Shown here: positions 30,413 through 43,423 of the stretch, piece after piece
Position numbering within the stretch: position 1 is the stretch's first letter
Layout: every line of letters starts with the position of its first letter
Assembly (NCBI GenBank): GCA_009731375.1
Contig: BJOX01000009.1
Coordinates: forward strand, 1,451,216 to 1,515,215
Direction: 5' to 3'
DNA from: Paulinella micropora
Lineage: Eukaryota; Cercozoa; Imbricatea; Euglyphida
Length of the DNA: 64,000 nucleotides
Position numbers and translations under genes: made by a program
Notes under the pieces: model-generated
Told to the model about the DNA's origin: nothing
What the model saw: the letters and a program-made list of their open reading frames with translations, nothing else
Databases searched by the model: none

Positions 30413-31504
30413 GAAGGCCATGAGGACATGTGGAAAAATCTCTGTGCATCTACATCCATACGGGCTGGTGATTTGCCATCTTCCCAAGCCTACCGCCCCT
30501 CAAGATGAAGGGGTTAGAACCAGGGACGACTCCGCAATCAAGTGCTGGTGATGTAACGTAAATATGTAAACATATGCCTACCCCCAACACACATATGTTA
30601 CACACATGTGCATACATCTATGCACACTAGTCTAGCATACATGCATACACACACAACACAATAGATCTCTCAATGACAAGCATACATGCGTGCAAGCGTT
30701 CACATACACAATTCATATTTACATGCACGTACGCAGCCATACAAACAGTGACATAGATTGCAGTAATTGTGCAATGATACCTACATAACATACATGCTTA
30801 CAAACATACATACGTACAAACGTGCGTATATACGTTGTATATGGCTGCATACATCCAATGATATTTATATACATTCAACAACATACATAATACGTAACAA
30901 AGAAAAATATGCAATATACAGGCTGCGATTGAATCCAAAACACATGCAAAAATACAATTCAAGCATGCACACATACATACCAGTACAAACACACACATGA
31001 GATAGAGATCTTACATGACATTTTCATAATTTTACAAGAAGTACATTATTCCAGCTTCTAAACCAAAGTGTAAGCAGAGGACAGAAACCAGCTCATACAC
31101 ACACACACACACAGAAAGATCGCGACCGTACCAACAATAAAGATGGCAACAGAACCAAGGATTATCACCCAAGCTACACAATAAAAGACACTGACGGAAA
31201 ATTTTTTATCCAAGGGGAACTAGAACCTGCCCTCTGACTTTCCTTTTCTTTTCCGAATCTGATGATCAAACAGGCAAAACATTTACCACTGAAACAAATC
31301 CCTGTGAAGGATAAAATGGACGATCAAAACCTTCAAACACAAAGAAAGACAGAACTTGACGTTTTAGTGCAATCCTTGAGAAATGTTTCTCTTTAAATAA
31401 AAAACCAATAGAAGACTAATAGAACCAACTACTTCACCAGAACATCCCTGCCAAAAAAAGGCGTCCGCTGAAGGAGTATTGCCATTAAAGTGCTCACATG
31501 AAGG
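30413..31504. other. Anonymous region
   Basis: About 1.1 kb with scattered ACATACA patches to about 31,000 and then unique AT-rich DNA. No gene recognised. Confidence 0.35.
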
Positions 31505-31506
31505 TA

Positions 31507-31780
31507 TTGCTGTTGACATTCAAGACAACAAAAAAAATTGATTTTTCTGTTTTGGTTGGAATTTCAGTTTTGGTTGGAATTTTGATTTTGGGTGAAAATT
31601 TGAATTTTTCAAATTAACGGCTATATTCGTCCGCAAAATATCGTAAATTTTCGCGAAATGTTACAGTTAAATTTGAAAATTTGAATTTTTGTCACAAAAA
31701 TGAAAAACTGTCACAAAAATGAAAATCTGACACAAAAATGAAAAACTAATTTTTGTTGTTGTCTTGAATGTCAACAGCAA
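31507..31780. mobile_element. MITE copy 1, 274 bp, TA target site
   Basis: The terminal inverted repeats start TTGCTGTTGACATTCAAGAC and end with its complement (about 28-30 bp). TA is present on each side (31,505-31,506 and 31,781-31,782), as for Tc1/mariner-type insertion. Internal sequence is AT-rich with TGTCACAAAAATGAAAA repeats and no coding potential. Confidence 0.85.
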
Positions 31781-31964
31781 TACTAATTCCATTCTTAGTA
31801 AATCGGGCAGAGGCCACCACTTTTTTTTTTTTTTTTTGTTTTTTTTTTTTTTCACAAGAAAATATTTTAATAATAATAAAACGTTGTACAAATAATTCAT
31901 AAATATTAATAGTCCTAGTCAGAGTACTCATAATTTAAACTAGCTATAGCTAAAAGCTAATTAC

Positions 31965-33620
31965 TCAAATCGACGCGATTCCCTGTACGGGAAAGCAGAT
32001 GCGAGGCTGACAGCCCGTCTCTTGTGCTGTGGGAGTCTGTGCGGATGTAGGCAGTTGGACTATAGGTAGTTGGACTGGACGCATCAGCGGAGAGGTAGTA
32101 TTCGCAGAGGTGAAAACAGCGAGGTCGATCCATCGTTTCTCGTCATTGTAGTAACGAGGCTCGAGCTTTGCGTTCATCCCACCTACCTTTGAAACGTCCT
32201 CATACAATAGCTTTACAAGGCCATCATGCTTGAGCTTAGCAGCAGAACCGCGCTTGTGTGTGCATGTGTTGTCAGTGTGTGTTTCAAGTGCAGAGAGAGA
32301 GTGAGTAAGGTAGCTTTGCATTCGCAGCAAGCATAAGGTCCTGGGTCGGGTGGCCGTTCTTTTGATAGGTCGACGAGGCCGGCACGCCTTTGTCCCATGA
32401 GATCCCATGCCTGATCTTGAAGTACAAGGTATCTGTGGATGGGTGGGCATGTAAGAGCAATGTTAGCGCCTTCAGCAAGTAGAGCGTTCTGACGTGCTCG
32501 TTCAACGTCGGGGACGTCACGTGCTCGCCAGTTCTCAAATCGCTGAAAGTTGTGCTGAGCAAGAAAGCATTTTTGTAATTTGCAAAAACGTAGAGCATAT
32601 TTATCAATATCGGCACGAGCAGATAGATATGGAGAGGAGGGCAGAGCACAGTGTTGTATAAATGAAGGGAAAGAGAGAGAGAAGTAAAGTCATCACAAAG
32701 GGGGAGAAGAATGGTGATGGGGATGGAGAGGTTGATGCCGCCCGAGTGCTTTGTAACTGGGTTGTCATTCGCCTGAGCGCGCAGTCGATCCAGAGTAGGA
32801 CAGATTTCTAAGAAAGAGAGGGAGAGGGTTAGGATGATACTTATTATCAGCATTCAAAACGGATGCAACATAGCTAGGATTCACTATCTCAAGCGCGGCC
32901 CAAATCCTGGGTGCAGCGTTTGCAAGTGATGCAGCGTATGCGATGGGGGCAAGAGCCTTAACATCAGACAATCCGAAGCCACATGAGTGTACAGGCAGGC
33001 AGGCTTGAGCACGAACTGAGTTCTGCACGTCATCAGGTAGCGAGTGAAAGGCACCTGCATCTACACCAAAGACATGCAAGAATGTGTCGTGCATGTGATG
33101 ATCGATCTGGTTGATGATGTTTGAGAAGAGAGATGTGGGGATGGTGCGCATGAGATGAACAAGATAGCTGGGCAATGTTTTGGATAAAGTGTGGTATGCA
33201 ATTTGATGTTCCATTCTCTCATCTTTGAGAGCGTCAAAGACAGGTAAGATTTTGGATAATACGTCCTTAGATATCTCGTTCATCATCTCTTGCTTCCATT
33301 CGTCGTCCTTGAAGTCGCCAATTACGCCCTTGAGCGTCTTCGTCCACCCGTGCTTGATTGGTTTCCCATGTTCCGTAGCAAAATCGATAAGTGATTGTGG
33401 CGGTGGATGGCGTGACGGCCAGAGGATGCATTCAATGTTGAAGTTGAGATCATAAGGCTTATTGGCAATGAACTTCTTGGTGGCAGCGACGACTGATTCC
33501 GCATCGGTACCCACGAAGTGAAAGTTGTCTGCATACGATATACACTCTGCTCGCGTACACTCAAGTGCTTCTTCCGTAAGGCCAATCATGAGTTGCATGC
33601 CAGTGCCATTGATAGAGAGC
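31965..33620 (-). pseudogene. Family B retrotransposon: RT palm to C-terminal nuclease, broken
   Basis: On -, the frame 33,598-32,765 enters in the RT palm: a GTGMQLMIGL-like segment, then the catalytic box as YADN (about 33,525), and later CGFGLSDVKALAPIAYAASLA (about 32,990-32,930), which is the GGLGxRxxxxxAPxAYxASL signature of many non-LTR RTs. After frame changes, a C2H2-like finger (CCECKATLLTLSLHLKH, about 32,330-32,280) and KLKHDGLVKLLYED...EPRYY...WIDLAVF (32,240-32,110) follow, similar to the 12.15-12.79 kb fragment. The YADN in place of YADD and at least two frame changes argue that it is dead. The N-terminal RT half is missing. Confidence 0.65.
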
Positions 33621-33621
33621 A

Positions 33622-33690
33622 GCCGGAGTCCAAGGCGACTGCGATGAGGGTGAATAAAGGGAACAGCAGGAGCAGATGCTTGTCTCTTAT
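33622..33690. repeat. ~65-bp module shared with 11,935-12,006
   Basis: This is the second copy of the module, adjoining the 5' edge of the family B RT fragment. It could be the 3' UTR of another family B copy joined head-to-tail, or a separate small retroposon. Confidence 0.55.
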
Positions 33691-35196
33691 AAAATGTGTT
33701 TCGTACCGGTAAGTGATATCAATAAAATTTTGTAAAACTTTACTGGGCCGGATGTGTTGATTACTCGTCAAAAATATAACTAGGGTTTACCGGACCACGA
33801 ATGACCGTGCTCACCTCATTGCATAAGGTTTGCTACCGTTTAGTATTATACTAGGGCTGGATAGTGAAAGGGCAAGGGCTAGGTGAAGGCCCCCGGGCGG
33901 TGTGTATGGTTTTCAGGGCGTATGACGCGGCTATGCTCAAGAAGACAGTTTTTGAGGAAACAATTTTATGCTGCAAGACTGGTTTTGGTTGTGTGGTAAC
34001 GGATGTTGTCGAGTTAGAGGAAGGGAAGCCTGTAGCGGCAAGGCAAGTGAAGAAATATTAGTTGAGTATGATATTGTATAGGCAAAAAGAGGAAATTGCT
34101 AGTGCAACAGGTCAGATTGAAAATTTACGATATGGGTAAAAAAGGAAATTACTACTCGGAGTAAAGAGGGAACTTTGAATTTAGCAGTTAGTAGCCACGG
34201 TACGCGCCAGATGCAGTGCGGGCAGTCACCCTTGAAAAACAAACCGGCCGGCGCCCCCAGGCCAGTCAGAATTATGACCTGACGGCGGCGGAGCCAGTAG
34301 TCGCCTGGAGTAGTAATATCAGCGAATCGGGAGTCAGTGTCGCCTGGAGTAGTAATATTAATACTAGTAATATCAGACTGAGCACCTTAACGACCGGCTA
34401 AAACCTTTACCGTTGATAAGATACTGGCTCTTTCAAGTTTGACCGGTTTATTTGATTCTCCTCTGCACAACGTTTCGACTTCACTAATTAGTTTTCGATT
34501 TCGTTCAGAAATGATTTCAAACGATCCGAGTTCAAAGTTCTTTTTAGCTATTGCAATTTTTCCTGTTCGTATTATATACCTTTTCCCCCGAATTCCCAGT
34601 GAAAACGCTTTACGGTAAATTTGTGGACACTTGAAGGACGGAAAACACAATATCTATTAATAACTTGTTTTCAGTTGCCAGTCATTTTCGCCTTGAGGCT
34701 TCCCAAATCAATTTGGGGAATTTTCAAATCCAATAACCAGACAACTATCAGTTTATGAATGTTTACTTGAAGACTCGCGACACTACTATCATCAGTTTGA
34801 GAACGGGAGACCCGGCTCACAATCCGTACGTCACAAGTTCTACACTTGACAGTACGTTGCACCCAAGCCTGCCAAGACTCGGTTTGAAATTACGTAAATA
34901 AACGAAGTGACCTCTCTACTATTTACTGTGTATTTCACCTGCTCACACTGAATAAGGACTCGAAGCAGCCATATTGTTCTTATTAAAGAGTTCGTTGTAT
35001 CTGCTTACTTGAAGAGTTGTATACAAACTCACAGTAATAGTCATTAATAATATTAATATGGAAAACAGTTACTTTGAGCCGCTCAAATGGCCTGTAGCGA
35101 ATTTACGAGACAGTCTCAACTTGAGACGATGGTATATATATACAATATATACCAGTACTGGACCGACGGTCACCTGGCGATGATTGACAGATTGTA
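33691..35196. other. Anonymous region with short open frames
   Basis: About 1.5 kb of unique DNA. Frames 33,864-34,061 (+, 65 codons) and 34,650-34,387 (-, 87 codons) are the longest. Either could be an exon, but neither shows a family or codon signal that I can defend. A direct repeat of GTCGCCTGGAGTAGTAATAT occurs at about 34,298 and 34,338. Confidence 0.3.
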
Positions 35197-35470
35197 TTGC
35201 TGTTGACATTCAAGACAACAAAAAAAATTGATTTTTCTGTTTTGGTTGGAATTTCAGTTTTGGTTGGAATTTTGATTTTGGGTGAAAATTTGAATTTTTC
35301 AAATTAACGGCTATATTCGTCCGCAAAATATCGTAAATTTTCGCGAAATGTTACCGTTAAATTTGAAAATTTGAATTTTTGTCACAAAAATGAAAAACTG
35401 TCACAAAAATGAAAATCTGACACAAAAATGAAAAACTAATTTTTGTTGTTGTCTTGAATGTCAACAGCAA
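35197..35470. mobile_element. MITE copy 2, 274 bp, TA target site
   Basis: It has exactly the same length as copy 1, and by eye a single base difference (TTACCGTT against TTACAGTT). It is flanked by TA at 35,195-35,196 and 35,471-35,472. Such identity means recent movement. Confidence 0.85.
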
Positions 35471-35737
35471 TATTATTAATAATAGGCAGATCTAATTGAA
35501 CGGTTATGCGGTCACCGGTGACTGGCTGGGTACAGTACCACTATTAAAAAGTATAGTCAGTCATATTAAAAAGTATGTGACAAAATCACCACTGGCAGAT
35601 CTAGTACTACTATTAATAGTTACAACATATTGAAAATAGCCAGATCATTTACATAAAGAATTTTTTAATAAGAAAATACTTGCCATAATAGGGATAAGCG
35701 GGAAACGTCAGAGAAAAATAGAAGTCTTCTTCGTTTG

Positions 35738-35880
35738 AGGTGCGTTCTACACCACCCAGAAGTTAACTGATACCAGGCTTCTGGTGCCACTTTCTGGGGT
35801 TTGGTTCCTGAAAAGCCTGGCCTGTGGTGCCACTTTCACGCCCAGAACCCGGAAAGCTTGGTGGTGTAGGACGGACGTAA
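35738..35880. mobile_element. Foldback element with imperfect ~25-bp ends
   Basis: GGTGCGTTCTACACCACCCA at the left and TTGGTGGTGTAGGACGGACG at the right are imperfect inverted repeats. Between them are two copies of CTGGTGCCACTTTC-like sequence. No target duplication is evident. Confidence 0.5.
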
Positions 35881-35947
35881 GCGTTGGGTCAACAGAGAAT
35901 ACAGGTAGGGGTGGCCTCCTCGCGTCTATCAAGCTCTGTATACAGGC

Positions 35948-37465
<1,518 letters not shown>

Positions 37466-37524
37466 CTATGTAGCATAGAAGCAACAAGCATCGTCTGAGG
37501 ATGTTGATAGATAGATAGATAGAT

Positions 37525-37559
<35 letters not shown>

Positions 37560-37731
37560 TATAGACCATGTAGCATAGAAGCAACAAGCATCGTCTGAGG
37601 ATTCTGATAGAGATAGATAGATAGATAGATAGGTAGATAGATAGATAAACCATGTAGCATAGAAGCAACAAGCATCGTCTGAGGTTGATTGATAGATAGA
37701 TAGATAGATAGATAGAGATAGATAGATAGAC

Positions 37732-37767
<36 letters not shown>

Positions 37768-37912
37768 CATGTAGCATAGAAGCAACAAGCATCGTCTGAG
37801 GATGTTGATAGATAGATAGAGATAGATAGGTAGATAGATAGATATATAGATATGTGGCATAGAAGCAACAAGCATCGTCTGAGGATTTTGATAGATAGAT
37901 AGATAGATAGAT

Positions 37913-37947
<35 letters not shown>

Positions 37948-38026
37948 TATAGATAGATAGATAGATAGATAGATAGACCTTGTAGCATAGAAGCAACAAG
38001 CATCGTCTGAGGATGTTGATAGATAC

Positions 38027-38059
<33 letters not shown>

Positions 38060-38104
38060 CCATGTAGCATAGAAGCAACAAGCATCGTCTGAGGATTTTG
38101 ATAG

Positions 38105-38142
<38 letters not shown>

Positions 38143-38337
38143 TTAGATAGATGGATAGATAGATAGATAGATAGATAGATTGACCATGTAGCATAGAAGC
38201 AACAAGCACCGTCTGAGGATGTTGATAGATAGATAGATAGATATAGATAGATAGATAGATATAGATAGATAGATAGATAGATAGATAGTTAGATAGACCA
38301 TGTAGCATAGAAGCAACAAGCATCGTCCGAGGATGTT
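37466..38337. repeat. Compound satellite W1: ~43-bp word in (GATA)n, 9 copies (+1 at 38,694)
   Basis: The word with CATGTAGCATAGAAGCAAC and AAGCATCGTCTGAGGAT recurs at about 37,466, 37,565, 37,650, 37,769, 37,854, 37,982, 38,061, 38,186 and 38,297, and again at 38,694. Spacers are (GATA)n of differing length. Words differ by one or two bases. Confidence 0.95.
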
Positions 38338-38634
38338 GATGAAATATCGACTAATGTCAGAAAAAAGGAGCTTCTGATTTCGTCAACCAGGAAGTCTGTG
38401 GGTAAAGTATTAACCCGATGCCCAGCTAAGCCGTGATGTTTGCACGGAAGGGACTGATACAGGCAATACCAAAGCTCCCTAGTACCAGGCGGGGCCAGGG
38501 CTCGTTCCATAAAGCGCCCCTTGCAGAACGAGCTCCCACCTCCATTACAGAGGGCCCAGTAAGCAGATGGAGTTTCGAGACTGTTCGACAGTCTAGTATA
38601 AACCGACAGAGCACTGTGGGTTTTATTCCGGGCT
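38338..38634 (-). mobile_element. TATC-tailed retroposon, copy a (5'-truncated)
   Basis: Sense is -. The 3' end (GATATTTCATC here, GATATCTCATC in others) is at 38,338 and runs into a W1 word and (TATC)n. The 5' break falls after CCGGAATAAAACCCACAG, about 297 bp from the 3' end. Confidence 0.8.
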
Positions 38635-38656
38635 AAGATAGATAGAGATAGATATG

Positions 38657-38694
<38 letters not shown>

Positions 38695-38792
38695 CCATGT
38701 AGCATAGAAGCAACCAGCGTCGTCTGAGAATGTTGAGCCCCGATCGTGCGTGACAACGCCTATCAATACATATATAAACATGTATTACCATT

Positions 38793-38898
38793 ACTATGCG
38801 GCTAGACACAAATTTGACGTGTTCTGCGGGCGAGCCGGAGCCAGGCCGGGCCGGGCCGGCGAGCCCGCAAAACACGTCAAATTTGGCGCGCCGCGTAA
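38793..38898. mobile_element. GC-rich foldback, arms of about 40 bp
   Basis: GACACAAATTTGACGTGTT...GCGGGC on the left and GCCCGC...AACACGTCAAATTTGGCG on the right are inverse copies, with a GC-rich loop (AGCCAGGCCGGGCCGGGCC). The outer ends, ATGCGGC and GCCGCGTA, extend the pairing. It lies exactly where microsatellite orientation flips from GATA to TATC. Confidence 0.75.
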
Positions 38899-38984
38899 AA
38901 ATAGTTTTTATCGGTAACCTGACCACATTTTGTGGAGGTGACCGATTGAATCATACATAACATATATAACATACTTGATCATAC

Positions 38985-39056
38985 ATAACATGGTTGAGTC
39001 CTGATCATGCGAGACAACACCTTTCAATACATATATAACATATATCTGCCTATCTT

Positions 39057-39135
<79 letters not shown>

Positions 39136-39156
39136 ATCTATCTATCTATCTGTCTG

Positions 39157-39211
<55 letters not shown>

Positions 39212-39617
39212 GCCTATGAGTCACATGCCGAAATAGCGACGGGAAGCACAATCCTGTTCCCTCAGGGTGCCCTTTCTCGCTTGTTGAGCCCGGAATAAAA
39301 CCCACAGTGCTCTGTCGGTTTATACTAGACTGTCGAACAGTCTCGAAACTCCATCTGCTTACTGGGCCCTCTGTAATGGAGGTGGGAGCTCGTTCTGCAA
39401 GGGGCGCTTTATGGAACGAGCCCTGGCCCCGCCTGGTACAGGGAGCTTTGGTATCGCCTGTATCAGTCCCTTCCGTGCAAACATCACGGCTTAGCTGGGC
39501 ATCGGGTCAATACTTTACAGACTTCCTTGGTTGACGAAATCAGAAGCTCCTTTTTTCTGACATTAGTCGATATCTCATCTATCTATCTATCTGTCCGTCT
39601 GTCTATCTATCTATCTA

Positions 39618-39650
<33 letters not shown>

Positions 39651-40710
39651 CATCTATCTATCTATCTATCTATCTATCTGTCTGTCTGTCTGTCTATTTA
39701 TCTATCTACATACATAACATACATGCTTAAAAAATACACAACAGTCCCGATTGTTCGAGACCTTATCTATCACTACATATATATCATATATAACGTACAT
39801 AACACACATAACAAGGTTGAGTCCTGATCATGCGAGACAACACCTTTCAATACATGTATAACATATATAACATACATAACATACATAACATACTTAAAAA
39901 TACACAACAGTCCCGATTGTTCGAGACCTTATCTATCACTGCATATATAACATATATAACATATATAACATAACATACATAACAAGGTTGAGTCCTGATC
40001 ATGCGAGACAACACCTTTCAATACATGTATAACATATATATAACATACATAACATACATAACATACTTAAACATACACAACAGTCCCGATCGTTCGAAAA
40101 ACTATCTATCACTACATATATAACATACATAACATACATAACAAGGTTGAGTCCTGATCATGCGAGACAACACCTTTCAATACATGTATAACATAATATA
40201 TAACATACATAACATACATAACATACTTAAAAATACACAACAGTCCCGATCGCTGTTTCTATCACTACATAGATAACATATATAACATACCATAAAGTCC
40301 TGATCATGCGAGACAAAACATTTCAATACATGTATAACATATACATAACATACATAACATACATAACATACTTAAAAATACACAACAGTCCCGATTGTCC
40401 GAAACACTATCTATCACTACATATATAACATATATAACATACATAACATACATAACAAGGTTGAGTCCTGATCATGCGAGACAACACCTTTCAATACGTG
40501 TATAACATATATATAACATACATAACATACATAACATACTTAAACATACATAACATGTTTATCTTGCGAGACACATCTCCTGTTAATACATACACAACAT
40601 ACATAACATACATAACATAACTACTTAAACACAGCATAACATACCTATCTATCAATACATATATAGCATATATAACATACGTAACATACATAACATACTT
40701 AAACACACGC
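38985..40710. repeat. ~160-175 bp satellite with GTCCTGATCATGCGAG core
   Basis: Units with GTTGAGTCCTGATCATGCGA, CAACACCTTTCAATACAT, runs of ATAACATAC and ACACAACAGTCCCGAT recur near 38,991, 39,812, 39,984, 40,143, 40,291 and 40,457, with diverged relatives at 38,735 and 40,550. A (TATC)n block and a retroposon copy (39,213-39,579) interrupt the array. Confidence 0.85.
39213..39579 (+). mobile_element. TATC-tailed retroposon, copy b (sense +)
   Basis: It starts at CCTATGAGTCACATGCCG and ends GTCGATATCTCATC, then (TATC)n. It faces copy a head-to-head across the GC-rich foldback. It contains the hairpin AGACTGT-TCG-ACAGTCT near 39,330. Confidence 0.85.
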
Positions 40711-40712
40711 AA

Positions 40713-40715
40713 CAT

Positions 40716-40764
<49 letters not shown>

Positions 40765-40862
40765 TAGTGGTAGTAGTAGTAGTAGTAGTGGTAGTAGTAG
40801 TAGTAGTGGTAGTAGTAACATTAGTAGTAGTAGTAACAGTAGTAGTAGTAGTAACAGTAGTC

Positions 40863-40941
<79 letters not shown>

Positions 40942-40955
40942 TAGTGGTAGTAGTG

Positions 40956-40986
<31 letters not shown>

Positions 40987-41023
40987 TNNNNNNNNNNGTA
41001 GTAGTAGTAGTAGTAGTAGTAAC

Positions 41024-41057
<34 letters not shown>

Positions 41058-41110
41058 GTAGTAGTATTAGTATTAGTAGTAGTAGTAGTAGTAGTAACAG
41101 CAGTAGTAAC

Positions 41111-41183
<73 letters not shown>

Positions 41184-41202
41184 ACAGTAGCAGTAGAAGT
41201 AA

Positions 41203-41256
<54 letters not shown>

Positions 41257-41354
41257 CAGTAACAGTAGTAACAGCAGCAGCAGCAGCAGTGGTAGTAGTA
41301 GTAGTAGTAGTAGTAGTAGTAACAGTAGTAGTAGTAGTCGTCGTCGTCGTCGTC

Positions 41355-41402
<48 letters not shown>

Positions 41403-41405
41403 AAC

Positions 41406-41469
<64 letters not shown>

Positions 41470-41477
41470 ACAGTTGT

Positions 41478-41536
<59 letters not shown>

Positions 41537-41573
41537 ACAGTAGTAGTAGTAACAGTAGTAGTAGTAGTAGTAT

Positions 41574-41605
<32 letters not shown>

Positions 41606-41696
41606 AACAGTAGTAGTAGTAGTAGTAGTAAACAGTAGTAGTAGTAGTAAAAGTAGTTGTTCTTGTCAGTAGTAGTAGTAGTAGTAGTAGGAGTAG

Positions 41697-41734
<38 letters not shown>

Positions 41735-41760
41735 ATAGTAGTAGTAGTAGTAGTAGTAAT
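40713..41760. repeat. (TAG)n trinucleotide array, about 1 kb
   Basis: (GTA)n with AACAGT, GTC and GTG variants and a 10-N gap at 40,988-40,997. Poly-Val and poly-Ser frames are artefacts. Confidence 0.95.
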
Positions 41761-41819
41761 TCACCTTATGTGAAAGTAGTAGTAGTCTTCGCTGTTCTAT
41801 CAGCTCACCCATTGCACCA

Positions 41820-41868
41820 AGAATGCCGGCATATGCAGCCAAGTACATGGCGACCTAGATAGATAGAT

Positions 41869-41912
<44 letters not shown>

Positions 41913-42217
41913 GAGATATCGACTAATGTCAGAAAAAAGGAGCTTCTGATTTCGTCAACCAAGGAAGTCTGTGGGCAAGTATTAACCCGATGCCCAGCTA
42001 AGCCGTGATGTTTGCACGGAAGGGACTAATACAGGCGATACCAGAAGAGCTCTCTCGACAGCATGTCTCTGCGAGAGCTCAAACCTCCCTAGTACCAGGC
42101 GGGGCCAGGCTCGTTCCATAAGCGCCCCTTGCAGAACGAGCTCCCACCTCCATTACAGAGGACCCAGTAAGCAGATGGAGTTTCGAGACTGTGATATCGA
42201 CAGTCTAGCATAAACCG

Positions 42218-42248
<31 letters not shown>

Positions 42249-42273
42249 AATTTAGAATGCCGGCATAACGACC

Positions 42274-42315
<42 letters not shown>

Positions 42316-42316
42316 C

Positions 42317-42357
<41 letters not shown>

Positions 42358-42526
42358 AATTTAGAATGCCGGCATATGCGGCCAAGTACATGGCGACCTA
42401 GAGAGATAGATAGATATAGATAGATAGATAGTAGATAGATAGATAGATAGATATTTAAAACGCCCGCATAGGCAGCCAAGTGCATCGCGACCTAGAGATA
42501 GATAGATAGATAGATAGATAGGTAGG

Positions 42527-42562
<36 letters not shown>

Positions 42563-42605
42563 AATTAGAATGCCGGCATATGCGGCCAAGTACATCGCGA
42601 CATAG

Positions 42606-42638
<33 letters not shown>

Positions 42639-42660
42639 TATAGATAGATAGATATTTAGA
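41820..42660. repeat. Compound satellite W2: ~40-bp word in (GATA)n, 5 copies
   Basis: The word with GAATGCCGGCATATGC, GGCCAAGTACATGGCG and ACCTAGA appears at about 41,820, 42,249 (partial), 42,363, 42,463 (diverged) and 42,570. A retroposon copy (41,910-42,217) is inserted in the array. Confidence 0.9.
41910..42217 (-). mobile_element. TATC-tailed retroposon, copy c with hairpin insertion
   Basis: Sense is -. The 3' end at 41,910 abuts (TATC)n. It has an extra ~37 bp near 42,046-42,084 that forms GAGCTCTC...GAGAGCTC. Its conserved AGACTGT/ACAGTCT hairpin has an enlarged loop (GATATCG). Confidence 0.85.
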
Positions 42661-42773
42661 ACGGATTGCAACCTGACATACATACAAACGTACATACAAA
42701 CATCTATGGGAAGGTAGGTAGGTAGGTGGATAGGTAGGTAGGTAGGTAGGTAGGTAGGTAGGTGGATAGATAT

Positions 42774-42805
<32 letters not shown>

Positions 42806-43288
42806 GTAGATAGATAGGTAGATAGATGCATAGATAGATAGAGATAGATTGTAGGCAGCCTCGTGCATCACATCCTTTAAATAGATTGTTATTATTACTA
42901 TTACTATTATTAGTATTACATGCATACAAACATACATACATACATACATATATGCATACATGTATACATACATACATGTATACATACATACATGTATACA
43001 TACATACATACATACATACATACATACATACATACGTACGTACATACATACATACATACATTTCGATATATGGGTGCTCCATTGTGCCAGGAAACGCTTT
43101 GAATATATACATATATATATATATATATAATATACATATATATACATATACATATATAAATATAAATATAAATACATATATATATACATATATATATATA
43201 TAAAATATATATATAGATATATATACATATAAATATATAAATATATAAATATAAAAATATACACACATATATATGTATATATATATGT

Positions 43289-43335
<47 letters not shown>

Positions 43336-43423
43336 GACACGCATATATACATACACAGATACATGCACAGACACACAAAACATACATACATATATACTTA
43401 TATACATATACACATCAACCTGG
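42661..43423. repeat. GGTA, GATA, CATA and TA arrays
   Basis: (GGTA)n/(GATA)n to 42,850, a ~50-bp unique part with (ATT)n, (CATA)n at 42,918-43,063, a unique ~45-bp stretch (GGTGCTCCATTGTGCCAGG) and (TA)n/(CATA)n to 43,400. Confidence 0.9.

Noticed and set aside
30038-30508. Glu-rich acidic protein frame
   Set aside because: Translation of (GAA)n/(GGA)n; no support outside the repeat.
33864-34061. 65-codon gene
   Set aside because: A clean short frame but no family, no splice context and no neighbour to support it.
40758-41483. 241-codon poly-Val frame
   Set aside because: Translation of the (TAG)n/(GTA)n array, including a gap.
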